A stretch of 32,604 nucleotides of DNA from the NCBI GenBank assembly GCA_937876985.1, contig CALEFT010000047.1:1-32604 (forward strand), written 5' to 3'. Under the pieces are notes generated by a model that had not been told where the DNA came from, did no database searches, and saw only the letters and a program-made list of their open reading frames with translations. This DNA comes from an uncultured Clostridia bacterium (GTDB taxonomy: Bacteria > Bacillota > Clostridia > Saccharofermentanales > Saccharofermentanaceae). The position numbers were made by a program, and so were the translations under genes. Positions 17,143 through 24,149 of the stretch are shown one piece after another; the stretch's first letter is position 1, and each line of letters begins with the position of its first letter.

Positions 17143-17703
17143 CTAACGATAATAGCGTTCATCACTTAATACAGACTTCCAATGTTGTAAGTCAGCCTTA
17201 ATGCATATAATTCTGGCTGATATTTTCCGTGATGAGTTTTCATCTTCGAAAACAATATGGATTCTGTTACTTGCATGGAAGTAATACACCCTACCGTGAG
17301 CTATAGCGTTTCGAATATGTCGTAAGAAACATTCGAAATCTGTTTCCTCAGGCGTATTTTTCCTTGATAGTTTTCTTTTACAAACAAAGCGTTTACATTT
17401 TAAGCAAATACTATTTTCATCCATAAAACCTTTTCTAAGTTCTTCTTCTATACGGGCATTTGATGAACAAAACTTCGTATACTTAAAATCACGATCTTTC
17501 ATCATTTCTTCCATTATAAAAGAATGAAAACTATTGTCTATAATTTTCGAATGTTTACTTTCTATGTTAGGAGCTCTATATAGAAAATAAGAAAACAGTC
17601 TTTTTACTTCATCATTATCATTTTCAAACGGAACAATAATATTATCGTGTAATGACTTGGGAGTATGTTTTTTACAATTATTCTTAATACAAGTATTCTT
17701 CAT
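17143..17703 (-). CDS. HEPN-domain protein, predicted endoribonuclease
   Basis: 186 residues. The sequence FLRHIRNAIAHGR at 126-138 carries the HEPN R-x4-H motif (R131, H136), the catalytic signature of HEPN RNases in toxin-antitoxin, abortive-infection and CRISPR-linked proteins. Cysteines 100, 103 and 108 (CLKCKRFVC), with C5 and C10, suggest a small zinc-binding insertion. The C-terminal part is beta-rich (RIHIVFEDEN, ARIICIK). It might belong to the pEK499_p136-like HEPN group; I could not check. It starts nine bases after the stop of the membrane coiled-coil gene, with only a weak site, which suggests coupled translation. A 60-base sample (17641-17700) counts 25% GC by hand, far below the ald gene (53% in 24601-24660), suggesting recent acquisition. 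Target RNA and true activity unknown. Confidence 0.75.
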   Translation of the reverse strand: MKNTCIKNNCKKHTPKSLHDNIIVPFENDNDEVKRLFSYFLYRAPNIESKHSKIIDNSFHSFIMEEMMKDRDFKYTKFCSSNARIEEELRKGFMDENSICLKCKRFVCKRKLSRKNTPEETDFECFLRHIRNAIAHGRVYYFHASNRIHIVFEDENSSRKISARIICIKADLQHWKSVLSDERYYR

Positions 17704-17712
17704 GTCGATTTA

Positions 17713-19020
17713 CTATTTCTCTATTAACCAAAGCTTATATGGTTCTAGTTTAATTGTATATTTTTTATCTGCTTTTGCGTTAGATAAGAACATTCCTTTA
17801 ACACTTATTACTTCGTTGTTATCAACTCCATCAATAGGGAAAACTAACTTTGCACTTCCTATTTTTTCATCCTCATCATAAACATGTGCAAGAAGAGTTC
17901 CGTCCACAATAGCCTGCACATCATCAAATATAATCAGTTCTTTCTTAGCTTTTACTTTAGCTGTTACTGTAATGGTTCCCGTTTCTGATATAGTGGTTTT
18001 CTTCTGTGTTATAGATAGTAGCTTTATAACTTCATCGCCGGGCATATCAGATAATAATTTAGTTCTTTCATTATCAATTTGTTTCTTTATTTCATCAATT
18101 TGTCTCTCGCAACGCTCAACTTCTATCTTTGCATCTGCCTTTTTAGAGAGAGCATAAATACTATTATTTATACAATTTTTAACTCCTTGCGTTCTCATGT
18201 ATTCATTATGCTCTCTGATTCTTCTGTTCTCTTCTTGGATCTCTAATGCGGTTACAATTCCTGCTCCCGGTCCTGCTATACCATCTGCAATGCCACCCAA
18301 AACAGCCCAGTCTTTTTCCTTAATTGTTGAAGCGCCACTTCCAAGTGACAATGCCGCGTTATAGGCATCATCGTGTAATCCCTGCCACTTTTTTGCTTCT
18401 GAATTATACTTATCGAATTCAGATAATAATGGTTTCAATAAATCATTTAGAATGGCTATTTTCTTTTCTCTTCCATAATAGCGAGAGTAAGCATTTAGTT
18501 TATTTATCTCTTTTCTTTCTTTCTCGCGTAAATATGATAACACCTCTTCAAGTGCTTTTTGCTTTTTAATTCTTTCTTGGTTCTCGTATATCTCTAGTTC
18601 TTGTTTAACTAGCTTTTCTATTCCGTGATCATACTTGATTCCGTATTTCTCAGCAATTAATTCAGCCCTAATTCTATTCTTTTCTATTTTCATATCCGTG
18701 CATCCTTGCGATACACATTCCTCGCGAAATTTAACACGAAGCTCTTCCTCGCGTCTTTTTTGTTCTTCCTCACGTCTTTTTTGCTCTTTTTCACGCTCTT
18801 CTTTACGTCTTTGTTGCTCTTTTTCACGCTCTTCCTTAAGTCTTTGTTGCTCTACCTTACTGTTGGAGATTAGTTTCTTAATTAATATAACACCACATAC
18901 TATGGCAATTCCCATTAGCAAAATAGCCTTACTATATTCATGAAACGAAAAAAGAAAACACCCGTATAAAAAAGCGAAATTTAACAAGATAAAACTAATA
19001 ACAACTATCGAAGTATACAT
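17713..19020 (-). CDS. Membrane-anchored coiled-coil protein, partner of HEPN gene
   Basis: 435 residues. Two hydrophobic segments at about 4-25 and 31-50 form a hairpin in the membrane. A highly charged Glu/Arg/Lys coiled coil follows (53-100, repeats of EEREKEQ and RREEEQK), then more helical regions (140-175, 185-225), a Gly/Ala-rich hydrophobic segment WAVLGGIADGIAGPGAGIVTALEIQ (238-261), another coiled coil (295-322) and a beta-rich C-terminal domain (345-435). I recognise no named family. ATG at 19020 follows GAGG, with a consensus promoter upstream. It forms a two-gene operon with the HEPN gene, nine bases apart. By analogy with toxin pairs it could sense, hold back or localise the nuclease; that is inference. 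Confidence 0.8.
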   Translation of the reverse strand: MYTSIVVISFILLNFAFLYGCFLFSFHEYSKAILLMGIAIVCGVILIKKLISNSKVEQQRLKEEREKEQQRRKEEREKEQKRREEEQKRREEELRVKFREECVSQGCTDMKIEKNRIRAELIAEKYGIKYDHGIEKLVKQELEIYENQERIKKQKALEEVLSYLREKERKEINKLNAYSRYYGREKKIAILNDLLKPLLSEFDKYNSEAKKWQGLHDDAYNAALSLGSGASTIKEKDWAVLGGIADGIAGPGAGIVTALEIQEENRRIREHNEYMRTQGVKNCINNSIYALSKKADAKIEVERCERQIDEIKKQIDNERTKLLSDMPGDEVIKLLSITQKKTTISETGTITVTAKVKAKKELIIFDDVQAIVDGTLLAHVYDEDEKIGSAKLVFPIDGVDNNEVISVKGMFLSNAKADKKYTIKLEPYKLWLIEK

Positions 19021-19056
19021 AACAATATCCTCACAATTATTAGAATTAGTGTTCTA

Positions 19057-19085
19057 ATTATAGCTATCTTAGCATTCGTATTCAA
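19057..19085 (-). promoter_or_regulatory. Promoter of the coiled-coil/HEPN operon
   Basis: On the minus strand TTGAAT, 17-base spacer, TATAAT (19062-19057). The predicted transcript starts about 30 bases before the ATG at 19020. Confidence 0.7.
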
Positions 19086-19171
19086 TGCAAACTGGGAATA
19101 TTTATACTATTTTAACTTATAATGAATATCATTCTTTGTTTTGCGAATAACTAACAAACATAGGAAAACGC

Positions 19172-19180
19172 TGTTATAAT
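19172..19180 (+). promoter_or_regulatory. Divergent extended -10 promoter facing the hairpin array
   Basis: TGTTATAAT, a perfect extended -10. The expected start near 19187 would produce a plus-strand transcript running through the repeats at 19284-19530, in which I see no supported protein gene. Confidence 0.4.
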
Positions 19181-19283
19181 GGGTATAGTAAGTTATAGAG
19201 AATGATGTCTTTTAAGAAGTCCTCTAAATCACATTTTTATTGTATCATTACCACCTGCTAGAAGCCCCCTTCATTGCTCAAAC

Positions 19284-19318
19284 TACGATAAGAATTGAAA
19301 AAGAGCATTTTTATCGTA
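19284..19318 (+). repeat. Hairpin repeat 1 of the ACTACGATAA array
   Basis: Left arm TACGATAAGAAT pairs with right arm ATTTTTATCGTA over 12 bases with one G-T pair; loop of about 11. Preceded by AAC as in the other copies. Confidence 0.85.
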
Positions 19319-19357
19319 TAAACAGACGCTCTTCTCAAGGTTCTATTTCATTCAAAC

Positions 19358-19392
19358 TACGATAAAAAACTTAAAACCGCTTTTTTATCGTA
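19358..19392 (+). repeat. Hairpin repeat 2 of the ACTACGATAA array
   Basis: TACGATAAAAAA pairs perfectly with TTTTTTATCGTA, 12 bases. Inner sequence CTTAAAACCGC resembles the inner part of the solitary copy at 16695. It begins 74 bases after repeat 1. Confidence 0.85.
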
Positions 19393-19442
19393 CTATCAGT
19401 GTAAGCTAACAAGGTAACATAGTACGATCTAGCATGAAAAAC

Positions 19443-19476
19443 TACGATAAAATCAAAAAAATGAATTTTTATCGTA
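19443..19476 (+). repeat. Hairpin repeat 3 of the ACTACGATAA array
   Basis: TACGATAAAA pairs with TTTTTATCGTA over ten bases. It begins 85 bases after repeat 2. Confidence 0.85.
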
Positions 19477-19513
19477 ATCCAAGAGGATTTACAAGTAATA
19501 AACCACTACTCCA

Positions 19514-19540
19514 ACTACGATAAAAAACTCAAGATCACAC
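19514..19540 (+). repeat. Half repeat 4 of the ACTACGATAA array
   Basis: ACTACGATAAAAAACTCAAG matches the left halves of the other copies, but the right arm is absent; the array decays here, 73 bases after repeat 3. A separate perfect hairpin TTAGAAG-CGTA-CTTCTAA follows at 19562-19579. Confidence 0.7.
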
Positions 19541-19592
19541 TCTAATTAAGCAACTATCCACTTAGAAGCGTACTTCTAATCAAGAATATGTC

Positions 19593-19910
19593 TTATTCTA
19601 TATGATCAACAACTGATGGAAACGTCCATTCGGTTATTCCACCTGAAGGGTCGTGCATCATCTTCTCGTCTTTCTCATAAATTATGAAAATATCTAGTAT
19701 GCAAATTCTTCTTCTCATAGTAATCGAGTGATCATTATGAGCCGATATATAACTATATGAATACTGCCACACAATTGTATTGTAGTATGACACCTTATCA
19801 CCCATTTGCATGCCTTGATAATTAGGAGCCTTGAACCCTCCGAAAGGGAACACACATGTTAATAATATTAGTGCAAATGCTATCGCTAGACCTACGAATA
19901 CTTTTTTCAT
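19593..19910 (-). CDS. Small secreted or membrane-anchored protein, unknown
   Basis: 105 residues: MKKVFVGLAIAFALILLTCVFPFGG is a signal peptide or single anchor, followed by about 80 residues with many Tyr, Ile and His. I do not recognise it. ATG at 19910 is chosen because GAGGTGG lies eight bases upstream and it removes an overlap with the phosphoesterase gene, which ends 14 bases earlier. Probably the last gene of the minus-strand operon with uvrC. Confidence 0.65.
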   Translation of the reverse strand: MKKVFVGLAIAFALILLTCVFPFGGFKAPNYQGMQMGDKVSYYNTIVWQYSYSYISAHNDHSITMRRRICILDIFIIYEKDEKMMHDPSGGITEWTFPSVVDHIE

Positions 19911-19923
19911 GTTGTATACCACC

Positions 19924-20715
19924 TCAAGCATCTATCTGCCAAGGAACAAATCCAAGATAATCTGACGCTACGCACTTTAGGGCAATGGTGTTGCCGCCTT
20001 CGTCTGCGTAGATATCGTTGCCTTCAAGTGCGACACGATGTCGTGGACCATGTAAATGTCCATATATGCAGAGGTCGATTCCGTATTCAATCATTAGTCG
20101 AATCATCTCACTGTTACCGTTTGCACGAGTAATTGGTGGGTAGTGGAGCATGATAATTCTTTTCGAGATGTGGTCTGGGTCGCTTGCTACGATGTTCTCG
20201 CAGCAGATTTTTAGGCGCGCCATCTCGCGGTCAAAGATTTTCTGGTCTTCGGCAAGGAAGTCCTTGTCGCCTGGAAGTCGCCAGCCGCGTGTGCCTGAGA
20301 TTACGTAGGACTGACCGTCGCCGCAGTCGATTGTCGTGGCCGTGTTGCGAATGAATTTGAAGGTTTTGTAGCCGCGTTCTGTGAAGAAGCGCTCCATTTT
20401 TGTGAGCGTGCTCCAATAGTAGTCGTGGTTGCCACGGCCTAGGAGCTTTGTGCCCGGAAGGCTTTCAAGGAAATCGAAGTCCTTGCCTGCCTCGTCCATA
20501 TATGTTGCCCAAGAAAGGTCGCCTGGCACTAGAACAACATCGTCGTCGTCCACTGTTGCGCTCCAGTTTGCCGCGATTTTGTCCATGTAGTTTTCCCAAT
20601 TTGAACCAAAAACATCCATCGGCTTATCAATGCTTAGCGCCAAATGCAAATCCGATATCGCGTATAACTTCAACGGCCCTTCCTCCTTCTTATCAATCTT
20701 TAATCTAGAAGCCAT
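19924..20715 (-). CDS. Calcineurin-like metallophosphoesterase
   Basis: 263 residues with all metal-site motifs of the family in order: ISDLHLA (D22, H24), VPGDLSW, GRGNHDYYW, MLHYPP and YGHLHGPRH. Bound di-metal centres hydrolyse phosphomonoesters, phosphodiesters or nucleotides; the substrate here is not readable. The ATG is 15 bases after the uvrC stop codon, with only a weak AAGTGG site, consistent with translational coupling. Cytoplasmic, no signal peptide. Confidence 0.92.
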   Translation of the reverse strand: MASRLKIDKKEEGPLKLYAISDLHLALSIDKPMDVFGSNWENYMDKIAANWSATVDDDDVVLVPGDLSWATYMDEAGKDFDFLESLPGTKLLGRGNHDYYWSTLTKMERFFTERGYKTFKFIRNTATTIDCGDGQSYVISGTRGWRLPGDKDFLAEDQKIFDREMARLKICCENIVASDPDHISKRIIMLHYPPITRANGNSEMIRLMIEYGIDLCIYGHLHGPRHRVALEGNDIYADEGGNTIALKCVASDYLGFVPWQIDA

Positions 20716-20730
20716 TTGCTATATGACCAC

Positions 20731-22608
20731 TTAATTACTATCAAAATGCTTTCTTATATTCTCTGCGTCTGCTTCGCTTATGCCAGAGACCTCTGTTAGC
20801 TGCTCTACACTCGCTTCCGAGATAGCCTTAATTGTACCAAAATGTGCAAGAAGTTTCTTTCTTTTTGCTGGGCCAATTCCAGAAATCTCTTCGAGACGAT
20901 ACCTAAGATTACGCTTCTTGCTTAGTTTTCTTTGGTACGTAACTGCGAAGCGGTGCACCTCATTTTGTACAGCTGTCAGGAATCGAAGTAGCACTAGCTC
21001 GTCGTCGCTTAAATTGGTCTTATCGAGCATTACCTCACTACCATCCATGAGCAAAAGCCCAGCCGTCTTGTGCTTATTATTCTTGACCATTCCTGCAAGC
21101 AAAATCCTCTCCGACAATCCAAGGTCCTCAAGCACCTCACTAACTGCGGACATCTGCCCCTTGCCTCCGTCGACAAGAATTAACTGCGGATATTCAAATC
21201 CGTCTTTCTCATCATGCGAAAAGCGTCGCGTCAAAACCTCTCTCATCGACGCGAAGTCGTCTTGCTCTGTTACTGTCTTTAGTTTGAACAAGCGGTATGC
21301 CTGCTTATCCGCCTTTCCATTTTTGAACACTACCATGCCAGCACAAATGTCGTCGTTTCCAAGATTGGATATATCAAACGACTCTATTCTCGTAATCGTT
21401 CCTTCTCCAACACCGAGCCTACGCTCAATCATGCGAACCGCTTCCTCTGGATTGCTATTAGCTCCACCTCCACGAAGAATTCTGCGCGTCATCATCTCCT
21501 GCGCATTCAAGTTCGCAAGCTTCATCAAATCATTCAACTCGCCTCGCTCTGGCGTATGAAGTTTCACCTTGCGCCCAGCTAGTTTCTCAAGCAGTGCCTC
21601 TAGCTCGCCTCGTTCCTCAAGTTCCGGCAAGTTCGTCGCAATAATCGTCTCTGGAATATATGGCGCATCCTGGTAGTACTGCAAAATAAAATTCGCAACA
21701 ACCTCCACCTGGTCACTATCTCGCGCATCTCGCCCAACAAAGTACGTCGACGAACCAACCACACGACCACCGCGAAGCTCAATCTTACGAATACAAGTCT
21801 CCGCCGCCTCCGAAAAGATTCCGATAGCATCAACATCTCTAACGACATTCATGAACACACGCTGCTTACTTGCGATATTTGTCAAAGCCTTAAGTCTATC
21901 TCTCAAAATCGCGGCACGTTCAAAGTCCATTTTCTCTGACGCCTCGTACATCTGCGTCTTCAAATCCTGTTCGATGCCGTCATAATGTCCTTTGAAGAAT
22001 TCTACAATCTGTTTCATCATCTGCTGATATTCTTCTGCCGCTACTCCACCCTGACAAGGACCACAACACTTACCAATATGGTAATTTAGACAAGCTCTCT
22101 CCTTGCCTATATCACGCGGCAAAACCTTACGGCATCGCTTGAGTGGAAAAATCTCGTCTATGGTCTTAAGCACCTCGAAGACATCTGCGCCCATATATGG
22201 ACCAAAATACAAAGCTCCTTCCTTACGAGCCTTCTCGTCCACACGCCAAGCCTTCACGACACGCGGAAATGCCTCATTCATCGTAACGCAAATATATGGA
22301 TAACCCTTATCGTCGCGAAGCAAAATATTGTAATGCGGCTGATAACGCTTAATCAGATTCGCCTCGAGAAGCAGTGCCTCCGATTCGCTTCCAACCACCA
22401 TATATTCAAAATCAGCCACATGCGACACCATCGCACGCACCTTCTCATTTCCATTTACCTTCGCACCAAAATAACTGCGAAGCCTGTTTCGCAGCTTCTT
22501 CGCTTTTCCAACATAAATAACACATCCCGAAGCATCCTTCATCAGGTATACTCCGGGATCTGTAGGAACCAAATCTAATCTAGCATCGAATTTCTTATTC
22601 TCGCTCAT
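20731..22608 (-). CDS. uvrC: UvrABC system protein C
   Basis: Makes the dual incision in nucleotide excision repair with UvrA and UvrB. 625 residues: GIY-YIG nuclease domain at about 15-95 (GVYLMKDASGCVIYVGKAKK), a cysteine cluster CLNYHIGKCCGPC near 170, the UVR motif that meets UvrB near 205-235 (KMDFERAAILRDRLKAL), the RNase H-like endonuclease domain (IESFDISNLG, LILVDGGKGQ) and two helix-hairpin-helix motifs at the end (ISGIGPAKRKKLL and VSGISEADAENI). Length is normal. ATG at 22608 follows AGAGG. It starts 83 bases after the Crh-like gene and is followed closely by the phosphoesterase. Confidence 0.98.
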   Translation of the reverse strand: MSENKKFDARLDLVPTDPGVYLMKDASGCVIYVGKAKKLRNRLRSYFGAKVNGNEKVRAMVSHVADFEYMVVGSESEALLLEANLIKRYQPHYNILLRDDKGYPYICVTMNEAFPRVVKAWRVDEKARKEGALYFGPYMGADVFEVLKTIDEIFPLKRCRKVLPRDIGKERACLNYHIGKCCGPCQGGVAAEEYQQMMKQIVEFFKGHYDGIEQDLKTQMYEASEKMDFERAAILRDRLKALTNIASKQRVFMNVVRDVDAIGIFSEAAETCIRKIELRGGRVVGSSTYFVGRDARDSDQVEVVANFILQYYQDAPYIPETIIATNLPELEERGELEALLEKLAGRKVKLHTPERGELNDLMKLANLNAQEMMTRRILRGGGANSNPEEAVRMIERRLGVGEGTITRIESFDISNLGNDDICAGMVVFKNGKADKQAYRLFKLKTVTEQDDFASMREVLTRRFSHDEKDGFEYPQLILVDGGKGQMSAVSEVLEDLGLSERILLAGMVKNNKHKTAGLLLMDGSEVMLDKTNLSDDELVLLRFLTAVQNEVHRFAVTYQRKLSKKRNLRYRLEEISGIGPAKRKKLLAHFGTIKAISEASVEQLTEVSGISEADAENIRKHFDSN

Positions 22609-22691
22609 AGTCCTCTTCTTGCACTAGCTCCACGAACTATCGTGAACTTAAAACTCTCGCGATTTCTAGCCGTGTAAGCAACGCGCATCAA

Positions 22692-22955
22692 TTATGCAAT
22701 CTTAGGATTCTTAAGATATTCAACGAGCTGCTCTACTGCAACCTGCTCATCAGCACCGTCTGCCTCAATCAAAATCTCTGCACCATTCTCAATGTTCAAG
22801 GAAATCATTCCGAGCAAGCTCTTCGCATTCGCTCTTCTTCCATTTCTTGACATATAAATTGTGCTCTTGTACTGAGACGCTGTCTGAATTAGCATCGCAA
22901 CGGCCTTCATCTGAAGCGCTTCTTCACACTGAAATACAACCGTCTGTTGAGTCAT
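22692..22955 (-). CDS. HPr-family protein with Gln15, Crh-like
   Basis: 87 residues with the HPr fold. In HPr the phospho-accepting His15 sits in LHARPA; here the same place reads ALQMKAVA with Gln at residue 15, so phosphotransfer from PTS enzyme I should be impossible. The regulatory Ser46 is kept in NAKSLLGMISL. This is the pattern of Bacillus Crh, which is phosphorylated on Ser46 by HPr kinase and acts with CcpA in carbon catabolite repression. Start at 22955 because GGAGG lies five bases upstream; the in-frame ATG at 22970 places that site inside the gene. Two promoter-like sequences lie upstream. Whether it acts like Crh is inferred, and the crh symbol is withheld. Confidence 0.85.
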   Translation of the reverse strand: MTQQTVVFQCEEALQMKAVAMLIQTASQYKSTIYMSRNGRRANAKSLLGMISLNIENGAEILIEADGADEQVAVEQLVEYLKNPKIA

Positions 22956-22985
22956 CTTGTCCTCCTTCACCCCTCTATGTCACCT

Positions 22986-23043
22986 TCGAAAAGCATCAGC
23001 GCATAATGGGTTATCTTATTTATGCTAGAAGTATACTTTTCGA
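22986..23043. repeat. Widely spaced inverted repeat TCGAAAAG / CTTTTCGA over the Crh-like promoter
   Basis: TCGAAAAG at 22986-22993 and CTTTTCGA at 23036-23043, 42 bases apart. The second arm lies exactly between the -35 and -10 boxes of the nearer promoter and the first lies in the leader, which is how an operator pair would be placed. Confidence 0.5.
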
Positions 23044-23059
23044 GATGGAGTAAAGTCAA
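23030..23059 (-). promoter_or_regulatory. Proximal promoter of the Crh-like gene
   Basis: On the minus strand TTGACT (23059-23054), 18 bases, TATACT (23035-23030), about 75 bases before the ATG. Confidence 0.65.
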
Positions 23060-23115
23060 CAGAATTTGAGGCTTGAGGAAATTTTTCGACTTTTTCAATG
23101 CAAAACATAAGTCTA

Positions 23116-23144
23116 CCTATAAGCATTTTTGGTTAACTTGTCAA
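23116..23144 (-). promoter_or_regulatory. Distal promoter candidate of the Crh-like gene
   Basis: On the minus strand TTGACA (perfect -35), 17 bases, TATAGG. Tandem with the proximal promoter. Confidence 0.5.
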
Positions 23145-23213
23145 ATGCAAAATCAACTATTCCCACGAAGCCAAAATTTCTGCGGTTTCCCCTCGTAAAA
23201 ATTCTGCGTGCAA

Positions 23214-23975
23214 TTAGAGTGTAGCACCAAAATCACTTACGATAATCTGTCCTGTAATTGCTCTAGACTCGTCGCTAGCAAGGAACAACAAAATGTTAGC
23301 AACATCCTCTGGCATACAAATCTGTACAGAAAGATTCATGTGCTTTCTCATCTGTCCGAACATATCCTGATTGAGTGTAGCTGGATCTGTCTTTGCCATT
23401 GGAGTCATAATAGAGCTTGGGTTTACAGAATTGCAGCGAATTCCTGTGCCTGCAAATCTCATAGCTGTGTGCTTTGTAATACCGATTACTGCAGACTTAG
23501 AAGTAACATAAGCCGCGCCGCCTGTACCAAACTGTCCAGCAACAGAATCGAGGTTGATAATAGAGCCCTGGTTGCGCTTCATCATGTCCTGCAAAACTGC
23601 TCTTGTGCAATATAGTGTACCCTTAGTATTGATATTGAATACATACTCGAGGTCTTCGTCCTCATATACATCGATTGGCTTAAGTCCCTGCTCAAGCACG
23701 CCTGCGTTGTTTACAAGCACGTCAACCTGGCCAAAAGTCTCAACTGTCTTGTTTACCAAATTCTCAACGTCTTCCTTCTTAGAAACGTCTGTCTGCACAA
23801 CAAGAACCTCACCGCCTGCTGCCTTAATCTCGTTAGCAACCTCTTCAAGCTGTGGAAGTCTTCTAGCAGTAATTACTACCTTAGCGCCCTCCTTCGCGAA
23901 AAGCTTCGCTGTAGCCGCACCAACACCAGAATTACTACCTGTGATAATTGCTACCTTGCCGTCTAGTCTGCCCAT
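23214..23975 (-). CDS. Short-chain dehydrogenase/reductase (SDR) family oxidoreductase
   Basis: 253 residues, classical SDR: cofactor motif TGSNSGVG (residues 12-19), NNAG at 89-92, catalytic Ser144 (NLDSVAG), Tyr156 and Lys160 (YVTSK). The Arg pair at 38-39 (TARR) after the second strand hints at NADP(H). Members act on 3-oxoacyl, sugar or steroid substrates; the one here is unknown. ATG at 23975 has GAGG eight bases upstream and is preferred over the GTG at 23984. Divergent from ald and monocistronic. A possible promoter on the minus strand is ATGACG-16-TAAAAT (24054-24027). Confidence 0.93.
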   Translation of the reverse strand: MGRLDGKVAIITGSNSGVGAATAKLFAKEGAKVVITARRLPQLEEVANEIKAAGGEVLVVQTDVSKKEDVENLVNKTVETFGQVDVLVNNAGVLEQGLKPIDVYEDEDLEYVFNINTKGTLYCTRAVLQDMMKRNQGSIINLDSVAGQFGTGGAAYVTSKSAVIGITKHTAMRFAGTGIRCNSVNPSSIMTPMAKTDPATLNQDMFGQMRKHMNLSVQICMPEDVANILLFLASDESRAITGQIIVSDFGATL

Positions 23976-24077
23976 ATAAGCCACCTCACTTTGATATTTT
24001 TGTTTGATATTTCACATCATGAAAACATTTTACCAAAGATCGCCACTTCGTCATATACCATAATTCTTAATTTTTTA

Positions 24078-24107
24078 TTGCTTAGAAGTATTGATTTGCG
24101 ATAAAAT
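24078..24107 (+). promoter_or_regulatory. Promoter of ald
   Basis: TTGCTT, 18-base spacer, TAAAAT, ending 43 bases before the ald start codon. Confidence 0.5.
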
Positions 24108-24149
24108 ATACGCAAATTTTTCTTTTACACATCAAGGAGGTTACCCATT

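Larger units (their letters stand above)
19086..19592. other. Long non-coding gap between HEPN operon and small membrane protein
   Basis: About 500 AT-rich bases without a supportable gene. It holds the divergent extended -10 at 19172, the three hairpins and one half copy of the array, and an end hairpin at 19562-19579 without a T-run. No tRNA cloverleaf, no transposase remnant and no open frame with a ribosome site were seen. Confidence 0.7.

Noticed and set aside
19284..19540. The hairpin array as a CRISPR array
   Set aside because: Unit and spacer sizes are close to CRISPR, but the repeats are not identical, only the arms agree, spacing drifts from 73 to 85 and no cas gene is in the window.
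20780..21559. 259-residue open frame on the plus strand
   Set aside because: Lies wholly within uvrC on the other strand and is rich in Ser and Leu in the manner of an antisense shadow.
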